Numbered from the stretch's first letter, positions 1-9,096 are shown. The stretch: DNA of 64,000 nt from Pseudomonas tensinigenes (GCF_014268445.2 NZ_CP077089.1:3899501-3963500), one strand, 5' to 3'. The notes: generated by a model from the letters alone, not told the origin. Numbers and translations are program-made.

Positions 1-44
1 TTGAGCACGGCAATCGAGATCAATGCTTCGGCAGACTTGCTCAT
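1..44 (-). CDS. Partial gene, 5' end only (unknown product)
   Basis: The first 14 codons of a minus-strand gene (MSKSAEALISIAVL) read from an ATG at 44 to the window edge. It begins 27 bases after the nfsB stop, with a GGAG-like ribosome site about 12 bases upstream, so it is probably the last known member of the same operon. Too little is present to name the product. Confidence 0.5.
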   Translation of the reverse strand, partial: MSKSAEALISIAVL

Positions 45-71
45 CTTCAATACTCCAGGGACCGGTTGCAT

Positions 72-725
72 TCAGAGAAAGGTAAACAGCGACTGGGCCG
101 GCAAGCGTGACTTGGGCAGGCCTGCGTTGAAGTCTTCGCTGCTGTGATAGCCCAGGCTGACCACGACCAGACTGGTGAAGCCCTGTTCGCGCAGGCCCAG
201 TTCACTGTCGAGGACTTTGCTGTCGAAACCTTCCATCGGCGTCGCGTCGATACCCAGCGAGGCGGCACCCAGCAGCAATGTGCCCAGCGCGAGGTAGGTC
301 TGCTTTTCCATCCAGTGCTGCAGGTCTTTCTGATCGAAGCGATGCAGATCGACAAAACCGCGCCGTCCACGCTCCTGCCCTGCTCGCGCCTCGGCATTGT
401 GAAAACGCCCGTCCATGGCTTCCTGAGCCAGCAACGCTTGCAGGTATTCCTCCGGCAGATGCGTGCGAGTACAAAAGACGATGACGTGCGACGCGTTGAG
501 TATTTTTGGCTGATTGAAGCTGAACGGTCCCTGGGTACTGTGGGCGATTCGCGCCCGGCTCTGATCACTCTCGGCAACCACGAAATGCCAAGGCTGGGAG
601 TTGACCGACGACGGGCTGTTGCGCAGTTGTTCCAGCAGCAACTCCAGTGTGTGCCTGGGAATCTTGCGGTCGGCATCGAAAACTTTTGTGGTGAAACGGC
701 GCTTGGCCAGAGAAACGAGATCCAT
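72..725 (-). CDS. nfsB: Oxygen-insensitive NAD(P)H nitroreductase, NfsB type
   Basis: The 217-residue product has the same length as Escherichia coli NfsB and matches it along its whole length as I recall that protein. Shared features are the N-terminal MDxxSxA start with basic FMN-contact residues near position 9, the NSPSSVNSQPWHF block around residues 36-48, the DASHV(I/V)VFC-type strand and the C-terminal EDFNAGLPKSRLP motif. The family is a homodimeric cytoplasmic flavoprotein that reduces nitroaromatics and quinones by two-electron steps. It lies 54 bases behind the royal-jelly-family gene on the same strand, in an operon of redox or detoxification flavour opposite a LysR gene. The assignment is firm; the physiological substrate is not known from the sequence. 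Confidence 0.92.
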   Translation of the reverse strand: MDLVSLAKRRFTTKVFDADRKIPRHTLELLLEQLRNSPSSVNSQPWHFVVAESDQSRARIAHSTQGPFSFNQPKILNASHVIVFCTRTHLPEEYLQALLAQEAMDGRFHNAEARAGQERGRRGFVDLHRFDQKDLQHWMEKQTYLALGTLLLGAASLGIDATPMEGFDSKVLDSELGLREQGFTSLVVVSLGYHSSEDFNAGLPKSRLPAQSLFTFL

Positions 726-779
726 GATTGAACTCCTGATCTGAAAAGTGAAAACGCAGAACTCAATGCAGCGTGAAAA

Positions 780-1952
780 TCAGCGCGTTGGCGCCGGCGC
801 TGCGTCGATCTTCAGGCGCATCAGGCTGTAAGGCTTTTGCCGCTGATCCTGCCCGGAACGGAATGCCGCCTGGCGATGCAACTGGTTGGCGATGAAATAC
901 AGATAGCCATCGGGGCCAATCGACAATGTGTCTGGCCAGAGCAGACGCGGGTCGTGGACCAGCGTTTGCCATTGGCCGTCCGGCAGTCGTTTGCGGATCG
1001 CGTTGTGCTCGTAATCGCCGGCATAGATGGCGCCGGCGGCGTCAGCCTCCAGACCATCGGACGCGCCCTTCTCCCCCAGATCCTGCACGGCAGCCGTCAG
1101 TTGCTGTTCACTGAAGTTGGCATCACGCAGCAACGCGGTGGCCACCGAATACAGGTGCCGACTCGACAGCGGTGTGAAATACAGCGTCTTGCCGTCCGCC
1201 GACAGCGCGATGCCGTCCGAGGCCACGCCCAGCGGTTTGCGCTTGCCGTCCGGACTTTCAACGGTGAGTGGCAGGCCTTCAACCACCGGGACAAACGTCG
1301 GGTCGACCGAGGTTGCCGGCACACCGCTCAAACGGCGCATGGCACTGCCGCTGGCGATGTCCATGACGATGATCGCGCCCGGTCCGCGCAGGGACGAGTC
1401 AGTGAGATAGACCGTCCCCTCGGGGCCTGTGCGAAAGTCGAAACGCATGTCGTTGACGTAGGTGCTCGGCAACATGACGTTGTCCGGGAACACCAGACGC
1501 TTGACGATCTGGTTGGTGACCAGGTCCACCGCGATCAGCTTCGCGCCCTTGGGTTTTGGGTCGGCGAAGCCCGGCGCGGCGGTATCGAGCAACCAGACAC
1601 GGCCCCGCCCGTCGGCCACCACGCTCTGTACGCTGATCAGACCATCACTGGGATCGTTGAGGTTTTCCCGGTTGATCGCCGCGTTCGGGTAAGCCACGAC
1701 TTTGCCGTCGCGGATCTCGCCCACGGTGAACGGCACGTTGTCGCCCCAACGCGGGAAGTTGACGAAGATTCGCCCGGTTTCGGTGACGGTCACGCCGGTG
1801 GGCATCGCGTCATAGAACGCATGGACCTGTTCGAGCGTGCCGAACGATCGGTCGGCGGGGGCATTGGCCGGCAACGCGACGGCGCTGATTGCATGGGCGA
1901 ACGGCGCCGCCATGACCATGGCCAATGCAGCAGAAAGCTTTTTCATACGCAT
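780..1952 (-). CDS. Exported major royal jelly/yellow-family protein (L-dopachrome tautomerase-related)
   Basis: The 390-residue protein starts with a signal peptide (MRMKKLSAALAMVMAAPFAHA). A beta-propeller-like body follows, with MRJP/yellow-family blocks such as VHAFYDAMPTGVTVTETGRI, the WLLDTAAPG segment and YVNDMRFDF. Bacterial members are annotated as L-dopachrome tautomerase-related or gluconolactonase-like; the true reaction is rarely known. The ATG is supported by a GGAGC site about 7 bases upstream. It sits between the quinone-oxidoreductase gene (48-base gap) and nfsB, so co-transcription is likely. The export signal puts it in the periplasm. I see no catalytic motif that decides a substrate. 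Confidence 0.85.
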   Translation of the reverse strand: MRMKKLSAALAMVMAAPFAHAISAVALPANAPADRSFGTLEQVHAFYDAMPTGVTVTETGRIFVNFPRWGDNVPFTVGEIRDGKVVAYPNAAINRENLNDPSDGLISVQSVVADGRGRVWLLDTAAPGFADPKPKGAKLIAVDLVTNQIVKRLVFPDNVMLPSTYVNDMRFDFRTGPEGTVYLTDSSLRGPGAIIVMDIASGSAMRRLSGVPATSVDPTFVPVVEGLPLTVESPDGKRKPLGVASDGIALSADGKTLYFTPLSSRHLYSVATALLRDANFSEQQLTAAVQDLGEKGASDGLEADAAGAIYAGDYEHNAIRKRLPDGQWQTLVHDPRLLWPDTLSIGPDGYLYFIANQLHRQAAFRSGQDQRQKPYSLMRLKIDAAPAPTR

Positions 1953-2000
1953 GAGCTGCTCCTGACCGGCCCGCGTACAGGCCCGTCTGAATGAGTGAAA

Positions 2001-3008
2001 TCAGAAACCTTCGAGCACCAGTTTGCCTCGGGCCTTGCCGCTCTCGACCAAGGCATGGGCACGGCGCATGTTTGCCGCGTTGATCGCGCCAAAATGTTCA
2101 CCGACAGTCGTTTTCAAAATGCCTTGGTCAATCAGATCGCTGACGCGATTGAGCAGGTGATGCTGCTCGATCATGTCCGGGGTTTCGTACAGCGAACGGG
2201 TGAACATCAGCTCCCAGTGCAGCGACAGCGATTTGCGCTTGAGCGGCATCACGTCGAGGCTTTCAGGATCGTCGATCACGCCCAGACGCCCTTGTGGTCG
2301 AAGCACTTCGATCAGTTGGGCAAAATGCTGCTCGGTATGGGTCAGGCTGGCGACATGGCTGACCTCGTCAATGCCCAGTGCCTGCAACTGTGCGAGCAGC
2401 GGCTGACTGTGATCAATGACGTGATGCGCGCCCAACTGGCGGACCCAGTCAGCCGTTTCCTGCCGCGAGGCGGTGCCGATGACGGTAAGCTGCGTCAACT
2501 GTCGGGCCAGTTGCACCAGCATCGAACCGACGCCGCCCGCTGCGCCCGTGATCAACAGGCAATTGCCCTGCCCTGAACCTTCGCTGACACCGAGACGGTC
2601 GAACAACAATTCCCAGGCGGTGATCGACGTCAACGGCAATGCTGCCGCATCCGCTGCACTTAACGAACGCGGTTTGTGCCCGACGATTCGCTCGTCCACC
2701 AGGTGAAATTCGCTATAACTGCCGGTGCGGGCAAGGGAGCCTGCGTAGAACACTTCGTCGCCAGGCTGAAACAGCGTCACTTCAGCACCGACCTCACGGA
2801 CGATGCCGGCGGCATCCCAGCCGAGGATTTTCGGTTCTTTGGTGAAAGTGCCGGCGCGCACTTTGGTATCGACCGGATTGACCGACACCGCACGAACTTC
2901 TACGAGCAAATCCCGTGGGCCGGGAGTCGGCACCGGCAGGTCGATGTCCTGCAACGATTGCGGATCTTCAATGGGCAAAGCGTGTTGGGTGAAGGTGATG
3001 GCTTTCAT
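2001..3008 (-). CDS. Zinc-type alcohol dehydrogenase family / NADPH:quinone oxidoreductase
   Basis: This is a 335-residue medium-chain reductase. A GroES-like half fills about residues 1-125, then a Rossmann fold with the nucleotide-binding GAAGGVGSMLVQLA at about 155-168. The four-cysteine structural zinc site of true alcohol dehydrogenases is absent, which fits the zinc-free quinone/enone reductases (ZADH family). The likely role is NADPH-dependent reduction of quinones or conjugated carbonyls in the cytoplasm. It is the first gene of the minus-strand operon and is divergent from the LysR gene across a 110-base promoter region, an arrangement typical of LysR-controlled targets. Confidence 0.87.
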   Translation of the reverse strand: MKAITFTQHALPIEDPQSLQDIDLPVPTPGPRDLLVEVRAVSVNPVDTKVRAGTFTKEPKILGWDAAGIVREVGAEVTLFQPGDEVFYAGSLARTGSYSEFHLVDERIVGHKPRSLSAADAAALPLTSITAWELLFDRLGVSEGSGQGNCLLITGAAGGVGSMLVQLARQLTQLTVIGTASRQETADWVRQLGAHHVIDHSQPLLAQLQALGIDEVSHVASLTHTEQHFAQLIEVLRPQGRLGVIDDPESLDVMPLKRKSLSLHWELMFTRSLYETPDMIEQHHLLNRVSDLIDQGILKTTVGEHFGAINAANMRRAHALVESGKARGKLVLEGF

Positions 3009-3118
3009 GGAAACTCGCTGTCTGAAGAGCTGATGTGCTCACTTGCCGCCATCTTCGACTTCCCAGACACAAAGAAAAACCAGCAGAATGGGCCAACACT
3101 TTCACTGCAGGAGTGAAA

Positions 3119-4012
3119 ATGATCCGCATTGATGATCTTGGTTTGTTCACCCGCAGCGCCGCGCTGGGCAGCTTCACCGCTGCCGCCCTCGAGGCCGATT
3201 TATTGCCCGGTCAGGTTGCCGCGGCGATCAAGCGTCTGGAGCGTGAACTCGACGTGCGCCTGTTTGCGCGCACCACCCGCAGCCTGCGATTAACCGCCGA
3301 GGGCGAGCAATACTTGCCCACCGCCCACTCGGTGCTGGAGGCGCTCAAGCAAGGCCAGGAAAACCTGCGCGGTGAAAACGCCACGTTGCGCGGTGTGCTG
3401 CAAGTGACGGCGCCGTCAGATCTGGGGCGCAACATTTTGCTGCCGTGGCTTACGCTGTTTCGCCGCCAGCACCCGGAGCTGACCTTGCGATTTTCTCTGT
3501 CGGACCAGATCGCAGACTTGTTTCGCGACCCGGTAGACGTGGCGATTCGATACGGCTCGAATGAGGATGCCAACTACGTGGCGCTGCCGTTGGCACCGTG
3601 GAACCGGCGGGTGCTGGTCGCCGCACCGGAATACGTGGAGCGCCACGGATACCCGCAAACACCGGACGATCTGCACAACCACCCTTGCCTGCTCTACCAG
3701 CAAGGTGGCCGGGTCTACGACAAGTGGAGCCTGGGCAGTGAAACGATCCAGGTCTCGGGACCGATGTTCAGCGACGACGCCGACGTCGTGCGCCGCTGGG
3801 CGTTGAGCGGCGAAGGCATCGCCAACAAATCATGGCTGGACGTCAGTGCAGACGTGATCGCAGGGCGGCTGATCGTGCTGCTGAAGGATTTCCCCGGCAA
3901 TGCCTCACCCTTGAGTCTGGTGTGCCCGCATCGCAAGCAGATCAGCCCGGCGGTGTCTCAGCTTTATACGTGGTTGAGTGGCCAGTTTGCCGCTCTGGAA
4001 CGCATCCAATAG
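3119..4012 (+). CDS. LysR-family transcriptional regulator
   Basis: The start is the ATG at 3119, preceded by GCAGGAG; upstream in-frame codons lack a comparable site. The 297-residue protein has an N-terminal winged helix-turn-helix at about residues 3-62 (the GLFTRSAALGSFTAAALE helix pair) and a periplasmic-binding-protein-like effector domain to the C-terminus, with the family's LFARTTRSLRLTAEG linker segment. Its closest style is the LysR regulators that sit divergently from oxidoreductase genes. By position it probably controls the operon at 3008-1. Confidence 0.9.
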   Translation: MIRIDDLGLFTRSAALGSFTAAALEADLLPGQVAAAIKRLERELDVRLFARTTRSLRLTAEGEQYLPTAHSVLEALKQGQENLRGENATLRGVLQVTAPSDLGRNILLPWLTLFRRQHPELTLRFSLSDQIADLFRDPVDVAIRYGSNEDANYVALPLAPWNRRVLVAAPEYVERHGYPQTPDDLHNHPCLLYQQGGRVYDKWSLGSETIQVSGPMFSDDADVVRRWALSGEGIANKSWLDVSADVIAGRLIVLLKDFPGNASPLSLVCPHRKQISPAVSQLYTWLSGQFAALERIQ

Positions 4013-4069
4013 CCCCCCCGTTGCTTGCCACATTGACGAACCGCCCGTCGGATGTTCAGATGCCGCCCT

Positions 4070-4250
4070 GTTTCAGGTGTCCCATGCCGCCGTGCATGGG
4101 GTGAAACGGGAAACCGGTACGTTCTTTTCGAACAAGTCCGGTGCTGCCCCCGCAACGGTATGCGCGTGATGCTTTCGACAGACCACTGTGGCCACTCGGC
4201 CATGGGAAGGTGAAAGCCTCGATACGCGCGAGCCCGGAGACCGGCCTGAA
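4070..4250 (+). promoter_or_regulatory. Cobalamin (adenosylcobalamin) riboswitch
   Basis: The 106-base stretch before the receptor start codon and the sequence further upstream carry the cobalamin-riboswitch blocks in order: AGGTGT near 4075, GAAACGGGAAACCGGT near 4103, the B12 core GCTGCCCCCGCAACGGT near 4143, CCACTGTGG, GGGAAGGTGAAAG near 4204 and the closing AGCCCGGAGACCGGCC at 4231-4246. This is direct sequence evidence that the downstream genes are switched off when cobalamin is plentiful, probably by blocking translation or transcription of the receptor gene. Confidence 0.95.
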
Positions 4251-4355
4251 ATGCTGTTTGGCAAAATCCTGCGGTGGGCGGGCATGGGCCGGTATTGGCT
4301 GTGCGCGATGCCTTCTCCTGCATGCTCTTCTGCGAAGATCCTTTTCGAGAAGACA

Positions 4356-6293
4356 ATGATTCGACCTTTCAACACTTGTGCTCCAACCCTGTTCCTTGGC
4401 TGCCTGTTCAGCCCGCTGCTACTGGCCGACGACACGCCGCTGGAACTCAATCAGCAAATCGTTTCTGCACCGTCAGTGGAATCGACCACTGTCGCCGACA
4501 TGGCCAGGTTCGGCAGTAAAGTCGAGATCGTCAGCCGCGAACAAATCGAACGCGCCGGCCCCAGCGCCGATGTCAGCCGCGTCATGCAGATGCTCATTCC
4601 CGGCCTGTACGTTGCGCCGAAAAACGGCCCGTTCGACTACGGTACCTATTCGCTGCTGGGCGGGCGCAACGACGACACACTGATCCTGCTCGACGGTGTG
4701 CGACTGAACAATCGCCTGTACGGCGGCCTCTATCTGGACACCCTGCCGGCCAACGCCATCGAACGCATCGAAGTGCTCAAAGGTGGCCAGAGCCTGTTGT
4801 TCGGCACCCAAGCCGTTTCCGGTGTGATCAACATCGTCACCCGCAGCCCGCAGTCGCGCAAAGCCTCCGGTGAAGTGAATCTGGGCGTCGACAGTTTCGG
4901 CGGCACCAGCGAAGACGCTCGGGTCGAGAATATCTTCACCAACGGTTTCGGCGATCTCGGCTTGCTGGCGTACGTCAGCCACAACGTCTCCGACGGTTAC
5001 CAGCCGTATCGCAACCGTGACATGAAAAACGTCAGCGAGAAGAACCGTGCCTACGAAGTCACCACCTTCGGCGGCAAGGCCATTCAGTCGTTCGGCGATG
5101 ATTCGCGGCTGGAACTGTTCTACCAATACGCCGACGCCAACCTCGATTTCGCCCGCCCGGTCGACAATCACACGACCACCAACGATCGCGTGCAGCAGAT
5201 CGCCACGGCGACCTTCGAGCAGAACATCAACGAGCGCCTGAGTTACTTCGTCAAAGGTCATATCAACGACTGGGACACGCGCTACACGCGGGTCAACAAC
5301 GTCGCCGGCGGCGGCACCAAAGTCATTAACCACAACGACTATTGGGGCTTCACCGACTGGGGTGTGCAGGCCGAAGGCAAGGCTGAATTGCCCGGCGGCC
5401 ATGTGCTGGTGTTTGGCACCGACAATCAATGGTTCAAGGGCCAGGACGATGTACTGATCATCGATAACGACAAGGCCGAAGCCCATGCGTTCTACACGCA
5501 ACTGCGCCCGCAGATCGACGCTCTGCCCGACTGGCATCCAAGCATCGGTGTGCGCCACGAAGCCATGAGCGGCGGCGACGGTGCCACCGTTGGCATGCTC
5601 ACTTCGCTGTATGACCTCAACGACAATTGGTCGGTGCGCGGCCAATACGGCAGCGCTTACAAACTGCCGAACGCCGAGCAACTGTTCGTCAATGAACCGG
5701 GCGACGAGATCGGCAATCGCAATCTGAAACCGGAAAAAAGCCGCAACGCGGAATTGGGTGTCGACTACAAAGGCTTTCTGCTGGATCGCGAATTCAGCGC
5801 CAGCGTGACCCTGTTCAAACGCAAGATCGACGACCTGATCACCCTCGACGGCATTCAGTGGGTCAACGGTGAAGGCCTGGTGCGCATGCGCGGTTTCGAG
5901 GCTGACGCGAAACTGACGCTCAACGATCAGTGGAGTCTGCAAGCGGACATGACCCGCAACCTCACCGAATCGCGCACGGGGGCGACGATCAATGACATCC
6001 CGAGCTTCTTCGCCCGTTCCCGCGTGGGTTATGAATCGGAAAATCGCCTGTGGGGTGCCGGCGGCGCGATCCGCTACATCCGCGACATCACCAGTTCGAA
6101 ACAGGTTGAATACGGCCACTATTCGGTGGTCGACGCCGACGCTTATCGCTACCTCGACAACGCCCACCAACACCGCGTGAGCCTGCTGGTGGAAAACCTC
6201 TTCGACCGCGATTACGTCACCAGCCGCTCGAGCAATGTCGACAACCTCGGCCGGCCGTTCACCTCCGAAGTGCGCTACACGTACCGCTTCTGA
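4356..6293 (+). CDS. btuB: TonB-dependent vitamin B12 receptor (BtuB type)
   Basis: The start chosen is the ATG at 4356 (MIRPFNTCAPTLFLG), which gives a 645-residue protein with a signal peptide. In-frame starts further upstream lie inside the riboswitch. A plug domain follows at about residues 50-170 (YSLLGGRNDDTLILLDGVRL, RIEVLKGGQSLLFGTQAVSG), then a beta-barrel ending in the aromatic residue expected of outer-membrane proteins (RYTYRF). It imports cobalamin or cobinamide across the outer membrane using TonB energy. The name rests mainly on the riboswitch in front and the BtuF-like gene behind. Its stop overlaps the next start (TGATG). Confidence 0.88.
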   Translation: MIRPFNTCAPTLFLGCLFSPLLLADDTPLELNQQIVSAPSVESTTVADMARFGSKVEIVSREQIERAGPSADVSRVMQMLIPGLYVAPKNGPFDYGTYSLLGGRNDDTLILLDGVRLNNRLYGGLYLDTLPANAIERIEVLKGGQSLLFGTQAVSGVINIVTRSPQSRKASGEVNLGVDSFGGTSEDARVENIFTNGFGDLGLLAYVSHNVSDGYQPYRNRDMKNVSEKNRAYEVTTFGGKAIQSFGDDSRLELFYQYADANLDFARPVDNHTTTNDRVQQIATATFEQNINERLSYFVKGHINDWDTRYTRVNNVAGGGTKVINHNDYWGFTDWGVQAEGKAELPGGHVLVFGTDNQWFKGQDDVLIIDNDKAEAHAFYTQLRPQIDALPDWHPSIGVRHEAMSGGDGATVGMLTSLYDLNDNWSVRGQYGSAYKLPNAEQLFVNEPGDEIGNRNLKPEKSRNAELGVDYKGFLLDREFSASVTLFKRKIDDLITLDGIQWVNGEGLVRMRGFEADAKLTLNDQWSLQADMTRNLTESRTGATINDIPSFFARSRVGYESENRLWGAGGAIRYIRDITSSKQVEYGHYSVVDADAYRYLDNAHQHRVSLLVENLFDRDYVTSRSSNVDNLGRPFTSEVRYTYRF

Positions 6294-6652
6294 TGAGTGA
6301 GATCAAAACCGTCGACGGCGTCGACACGCACCCGGACTGGTCGCACGTTCCCGAGCATGCGCGCCATGTGTTCCTCTGCACCGGCCCGCGCTGTACTCAG
6401 CGCGGCGCCCAACAGCTATGGAAAACCTTGCGCCGGCACCTGCTGGAGCACGATCGCATCGAAACCCCGGGCGGTGTCTTGCTGACGCGTACGCACTGCC
6501 AGTTTCCGTGCAATCTGGGGCCGATTGTCACGGTGTATCCGGAGCGCTGCTGGTATGGCGTGCGCAGCAACGATGAGGTGCGGCGGCTGGTCGAGGGGCA
6601 TCTGGTCGGCGGTGAAGTTGTTGCGGATTTGCTGATCAAGGCGCGGACATGA
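6293..6652 (+). CDS. (2Fe-2S) ferredoxin domain-containing protein, thioredoxin-like
   Basis: The 119-residue soluble protein has the thioredoxin-fold ferredoxin signature: HVFLCTGPRCTQRGA near the N-terminus supplies two cysteines, and THCQFPCNLGP near residue 70 supplies two more. Such small ferredoxins accompany cobalamin uptake and salvage genes in many pseudomonads; I recall no demonstrated function there, and electron supply for cobalt reduction is an inference. It is translationally coupled on both sides: its ATG overlaps the receptor stop, and its stop overlaps the next ATG (ATGA). Confidence 0.85.
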   Translation: MSEIKTVDGVDTHPDWSHVPEHARHVFLCTGPRCTQRGAQQLWKTLRRHLLEHDRIETPGGVLLTRTHCQFPCNLGPIVTVYPERCWYGVRSNDEVRRLVEGHLVGGEVVADLLIKART

Positions 6653-7566
6653 GATCGATCCTGGTGGCGCTTGGCGCCCTGCTCTGCTCACTGCCCGTAC
6701 TCGCCGACAGTTATCGCAATTGCAGCGAACAATGGAACGCCGTGAAGCCTTTACGCATCGTCGCGCTCAATCAGCATGCCGCCGATATCGTCCTGGCGCT
6801 CGGCGCGGGGCCTGCATTGGTCGGCGTGGCTTACCTGGATGACAACGCTGCCGGACAGCGACCATCCGAGTATTTCGGCGTTCCGGTGATCGCCCGGCAG
6901 TATCCGGCCAGCGAAGTGCTTTACGCTGCGAAGCCGGATCTGGTGATCGGAGGGTTTGCCTCGGCATTCGGCGACGGTGTGACTTCACGCTTGGGGCTGG
7001 CGCGTAATGGCGTCGGTTCGTATCTATTGGAGTCGGCCTGCAATGGGCATTCGCTGGATTACTTCGCGCATGTGCGCAATGACTTACTGACGCTGGGCAA
7101 GCTGCTGCACCAGCAGCAAAAAGCCCAAGCGTTGATCGACTCCATGGAAACCGACCTCGCCAGCGCCCGGGCCTTGGCTCGTACGGGCCAACCGTTGTCA
7201 GTGTTCTATCTCGACAGCGAAGTCAAAGGCCTCGACAGCGAAGGCCGACGTGGCTTCGTCACGACGCTGTTGGCCGCCGTCGGTGCACGCAATGTATTCG
7301 CCGACATCAATCTTTATCGGGTGACCGTCAACAGCGAAACCCTGCTGGCCAGCGACCCGGACGTGATCCTGCTGGCCGACGCCGAATGGTCGCCCGCCAT
7401 GCGCAAACGCTATCTGCTGACCCACGATCCGGTGCTCTCACAACTGCGCGCGGTGCGTGAAAACCGAATGATCGACATCCCTTTCACTCACCTGCTGCCG
7501 ACCTTTAACAGCGGTCGGGTGGCACTGGAACTCGCTCGCCAGCTCAACGCCTTGAACAAAAAATAA
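6649..7566 (+). CDS. ABC transporter substrate-binding protein, BtuF-like (cobalamin)
   Basis: The 305-residue protein opens with a cleavable signal sequence (MRSILVALGALLCSLPVLADS). Two lobes of the helical-backbone periplasmic binding type (cluster A-II, as in BtuF and FecB) follow, with blocks such as LRIVALNQHAADIVLALGAG and YAAKPDLVIGG. It would bind cobalamin in the periplasm and hand it to an inner-membrane BtuCD-like transporter, which is not encoded in this window. It overlaps the ferredoxin gene by four bases and belongs to the riboswitch-controlled operon. Confidence 0.85.
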   Translation: MRSILVALGALLCSLPVLADSYRNCSEQWNAVKPLRIVALNQHAADIVLALGAGPALVGVAYLDDNAAGQRPSEYFGVPVIARQYPASEVLYAAKPDLVIGGFASAFGDGVTSRLGLARNGVGSYLLESACNGHSLDYFAHVRNDLLTLGKLLHQQQKAQALIDSMETDLASARALARTGQPLSVFYLDSEVKGLDSEGRRGFVTTLLAAVGARNVFADINLYRVTVNSETLLASDPDVILLADAEWSPAMRKRYLLTHDPVLSQLRAVRENRMIDIPFTHLLPTFNSGRVALELARQLNALNKK

Positions 7567-7620
7567 ATGAACCTGCCGCACCCCACGCCACCTAACGCAC
7601 AGACCATCAGGAGGTAGCCA

Positions 7621-7824
7621 ATGCAAATCGAAACCGTGTGGATCGTACTGGCGGCAGTTCTTCTGCTTATCGAACTCTGGGCCATCAATCGGGTGCGCAA
7701 GAGCGAGGGGAAATCGAGCAATAAAGGCGTGTGGATCGTGCTGATCGTGTTTGTGCCGTTGTTCGGGTTGATTGCCTGGGCGTTGGCGGGGCCCAAGCAT
7801 GTCCGTCAGCATTCGGCGTCGTAA
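7621..7824 (+). CDS. Small membrane protein with PLD-nuclease N-terminal (PLDc_N) domain
   Basis: This 67-residue protein has two hydrophobic helices (about 5-22 and 37-56) around a basic loop. The VLLLIELWAINRV and IAWALAGPK pieces resemble the short PLDc_N domain found alone or at the start of cardiolipin synthases. It probably sits in the inner membrane; the stand-alone domain has no established function. A perfect AGGAGG lies 6 bases before the ATG, and a strong terminator follows at 7921. Confidence 0.75.
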   Translation: MQIETVWIVLAAVLLLIELWAINRVRKSEGKSSNKGVWIVLIVFVPLFGLIAWALAGPKHVRQHSAS

Positions 7825-7920
7825 TCTGACCCTTGATCCATAGCGACTGAGCATCCGTCACGGACTGGCATTCCAAATGCCCGCCGAAGATATGCCCGCT
7901 TAACCGGTTGCCAGCGTACG

Positions 7921-7946
7921 AGCCCGGCTTCGGCCGGGCTTTTTTT
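7921..7946 (+). terminator. Rho-independent terminator
   Basis: A perfect 8-bp GC stem (AGCCCGGC/GCCGGGCT) with a TTCG tetraloop is followed by seven T residues. It closes the btuB-to-PLDc_N stretch and isolates the oxidoreductase gene at 8008. Confidence 0.93.
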
Positions 7947-8007
7947 CTGGTTGCTCACAGCCTCTCCCTGCTGCAGGATCAGCCGATCGACAACAGGGAA
8001 TGTTGAA

Positions 8008-9096
8008 ATGAACCAGACAACACATCGGCGAATTGTGGTGGTGGGTGCGGGCATCGTCGGCGCCTCGATTGCGTATCACCTGTCCGGCAAAGGTGCGCAG
8101 GTCACGTTGATCGAGGCCGGCGAGATCGCGAGCGGCGTGACGGCAAGCTCTTTCGCCTGGATCACTGCCGCGCACGCCGGCGCTGATCCGATTGCGCAGT
8201 TGCGCGGTATGGCCATAGAAGCATATCGACGACTCGAAACCGAGCTGCCGGATTTGCAGATTCGCTGGACCGGGGCTTTGTCGTACAACGAATCAGCAGA
8301 GTATCCGGCGTCGGCGACATTGTTATCGTCTGCCGAGGTGCTTGCCCGCGAACCCAATCTGAAAAATCCCCCACCCTGCGCGTTATTTCTTGCGGAAGAA
8401 GGCGCACTCGAAGCCGTTCAGGCCACCCACGCCTTGATTGTCGGCGCCCAGGCGCTGGGGGCGCAATTGCTCACGCAAACCAGAGTGACCGCTTTCAAAA
8501 CCTGCAACGCAGATGTCACCGGCGTTGAAACCACAGCGGGCACGTTTGATGCCGACCTTGTTGTGCTTGCCGCGGGGACTGGCACCCGACAGTTAACACA
8601 GATGCTCAACGTCTCCCTGCCCATCGAGGCCTCGCCCGCCATTGTCATCCACTACCAGACCCAACCGGGCCTCGTCAAAGGCATCATCTCCGGCCCAGAC
8701 ATGGAAATTCGGCAAAGCGCCGACGGCACGTTGCTGGCCGCTGAAGATTATCTGGGAGAGGCGTCGGGCAACTCGCCGACAGACATCGCCCGGCAAACCG
8801 CCGAAGCCATACGCAAAGAACTTCACGGGGTGTCTTTCATTGCGCCGCAAACCGTCGCCGTCGGGCTGAGACCCATGCCCGCTGATGGCATCCCCGTGGT
8901 CGGTTACTTGCCAGGGGGCGGCGGGGTTTACGTTTGTGCGATGCATCCCGGTGTGACGCTGGCAGCAATCGTCGGGCGCCTCGCCAGTGAAGAGCTGCTG
9001 GATCGCCAGTCATCTGCTGCCCTTCAACCGTGCCGCCCAGAGCGCTTTTTTCAGAATTCCGGCACAGTGACAAACAACGCTGCTCTTACCCGCTGA
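8008..9096 (+). CDS. FAD-dependent oxidoreductase (DAO family, glycine/D-amino acid oxidase-like)
   Basis: The ATG at 8008 is preferred over an in-frame start 57 bases upstream, because the dinucleotide-binding motif VVVGAGIVGASIAYHLS then starts about 10 residues in, as usual for the family. The 362-residue protein has the FAD Rossmann GxGxxG, the acidic ribose contact in LIEAGEIASG and a C-terminal family block GLRPMPADGIPVVG. Family members oxidise secondary or primary amines of amino acids. The substrate cannot be read from the sequence. The neighbours on the same strand are a PchB-like enzyme and a MocR regulator. Confidence 0.85.
   Translation: MNQTTHRRIVVVGAGIVGASIAYHLSGKGAQVTLIEAGEIASGVTASSFAWITAAHAGADPIAQLRGMAIEAYRRLETELPDLQIRWTGALSYNESAEYPASATLLSSAEVLAREPNLKNPPPCALFLAEEGALEAVQATHALIVGAQALGAQLLTQTRVTAFKTCNADVTGVETTAGTFDADLVVLAAGTGTRQLTQMLNVSLPIEASPAIVIHYQTQPGLVKGIISGPDMEIRQSADGTLLAAEDYLGEASGNSPTDIARQTAEAIRKELHGVSFIAPQTVAVGLRPMPADGIPVVGYLPGGGGVYVCAMHPGVTLAAIVGRLASEELLDRQSSAALQPCRPERFFQNSGTVTNNAALTR

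Noticed and set aside
4473-6173. Very long open frame opposite the B12 receptor gene
   Set aside because: It lies antisense to a clearly coding TonB receptor, has no ribosome site and its protein has the odd composition of a shadow frame in GC-rich DNA.
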